DNA from: Chitinophagales bacterium
GTDB taxonomy: Bacteria; Bacteroidota; Bacteroidia; Chitinophagales; Chitinophagaceae
Assembly: GCA_025355935.1 (NCBI GenBank)
Contig: JANXYS010000217.1
Span: 1-5,049, forward strand
Direction of reading: 5' to 3'
DNA length: 5,049 nucleotides
A model generated the notes under the pieces. It was not told the origin of the DNA. It did no database searches and worked only from the letters and a program-made list of their open reading frames with translations. The position numbers and the translations under genes are program-made. Positions 4,523 through 5,049 of this stretch are shown here, piece after piece. Each line of letters starts with the position of its first letter. Positions within the stretch are counted from its first letter, which is position 1.

Positions 4523-5049
4523 AGCTTTTTAAATTTTCGGTTAGTCTTAATCAGGAACATAATCATACTTGCCGCCGCAGCGATAAAATAAACGCAGCTG
4601 AGATACGCACCATTAATATCCATATTAGCAACATCAAAAATAAGTTTCATTATCACATAGCTTAAGCCGATAAATCCGTATAAGGTGAGCAACAGGATGA
4701 AATAAAAAGCACTTTCTTTTAAGGCCTTGCGGTAATAAAAAACAGCGATGGAGGCAAGTAAGGCTAACCATAATAAATAACCGGATTTAAAATGAAACAT
4801 ACCTGCCAGGCAGGATATAAAAATTAAGTGCGTGGCAAAATTCGTGTAGGTAAATTCAAAATGTGCTTTGATGTTTCGACGCTTTGAGAGATACCCGACA
4901 CATAAAAGAAAAATGGCTAAGGCAAGCCCTGTAAAGATGAGCCTTTCATTTGTAAAATCATTATCGGTTAATACTCGGGTGGGAGTAACCGCAATCCCCA
5001 CCCACGTTGCAAGATTTACAATCGCCATGCTTAGAACGCCGAGATGATC
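4519..5049 (-). CDS. DUF2157-type membrane protein, C-terminal part (cut by window edge)
   Basis: The frame is open to the right edge: seven codons (DHLGVLS) precede the internal Met at 5028 with no stop, so the true start lies outside the window. That Met sits inside a hydrophobic segment and is an unlikely start. The visible 176 residues hold about six hydrophobic segments. Between the second and third lies GYLSKRRNIKAHFEFTYTNFATHL, a pattern I associate with Bacteroidota DUF2157-type proteins, as is FYYRKALKESAFYFILLLTLYGFIGLSYV. It ends with a short basic tail, KTNRKFKKL. The stop overlaps the next gene's ATG by four bases. The role is unknown; a two-subunit or successive membrane complex with the downstream protein is inference from the coupling and shared architecture. 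Confidence 0.8.
   Translation of the reverse strand, partial: DHLGVLSMAIVNLATWVGIAVTPTRVLTDNDFTNERLIFTGLALAIFLLCVGYLSKRRNIKAHFEFTYTNFATHLIFISCLAGMFHFKSGYLLWLALLASIAVFYYRKALKESAFYFILLLTLYGFIGLSYVIMKLIFDVANMDINGAYLSCVYFIAAAASMIMFLIKTNRKFKKL

Overview
The window looks like a Bacteroidota chromosome, probably from the Sphingobacteriales/Chitinophagales side; the genus cannot be fixed from this sequence. Three things point there. The ribosomal cluster runs rplM-rpsI-rpsB-tsf. The only convincing promoter has the Bacteroidota -7 form TAnnTTTG, and the ribosomal genes mostly lack a Shine-Dalgarno sequence, having A-rich upstream stretches instead. The S2 protein also carries a long low-complexity tail.

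Layout. Positions 1-2141 hold a minus-strand translation operon, read right to left: L13 (2141-1662), S9 (1655-1266), S2 (1166-258) and the first 17 codons of elongation factor Ts (51-1, cut by the window edge). Its promoter lies near 2196-2229. The leader between promoter and rplM contains a bulged GC-rich hairpin (2154-2180) that is a good candidate for an autogenous L13 regulatory element. A second bulged hairpin sits in the 206-bp gap between rpsB and tsf.

Positions about 2351-3340 form a small accessory island on the plus strand. It is a single-domain Y1/HUH transposase of the REP-associated (RAYT/TnpA_REP) type, with HFH at residues 84-86 and a likely catalytic Tyr137 (numbered from the longest reading frame). 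The gene is bracketed by three copies of one palindrome family with core GTCAACTTTATAAAGTTGAC. Two direct copies lie upstream and carry a 10-nt insertion in the right arm. One copy downstream is a perfect 30-nt palindrome. The second upstream copy runs into the 5' end of the transposase reading frame, so the protein could act on its own control region.

Positions 3368-5049 hold two overlapping minus-strand membrane-protein genes (ATGA overlap, probable translational coupling). The upstream one is cut by the right edge of the window and resembles the C-terminal membrane part of Bacteroidota DUF2157-type proteins. The downstream one (384 aa) has a DUF2157-like soluble N-terminus, about ten hydrophobic segments and an unusual C-terminus, GGGSFGGGGASGEF, that resembles the tail of TPM-domain (YgcG-like) proteins. 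Their function is unknown. The transposase and this membrane pair are convergent, with the perfect palindrome between them, where it may also act as a bidirectional transcription stop.

The most distinctive content is the RAYT gene with its asymmetric palindromes and the structured rplM leader. The rest is ordinary housekeeping plus an uncharacterised membrane gene pair.
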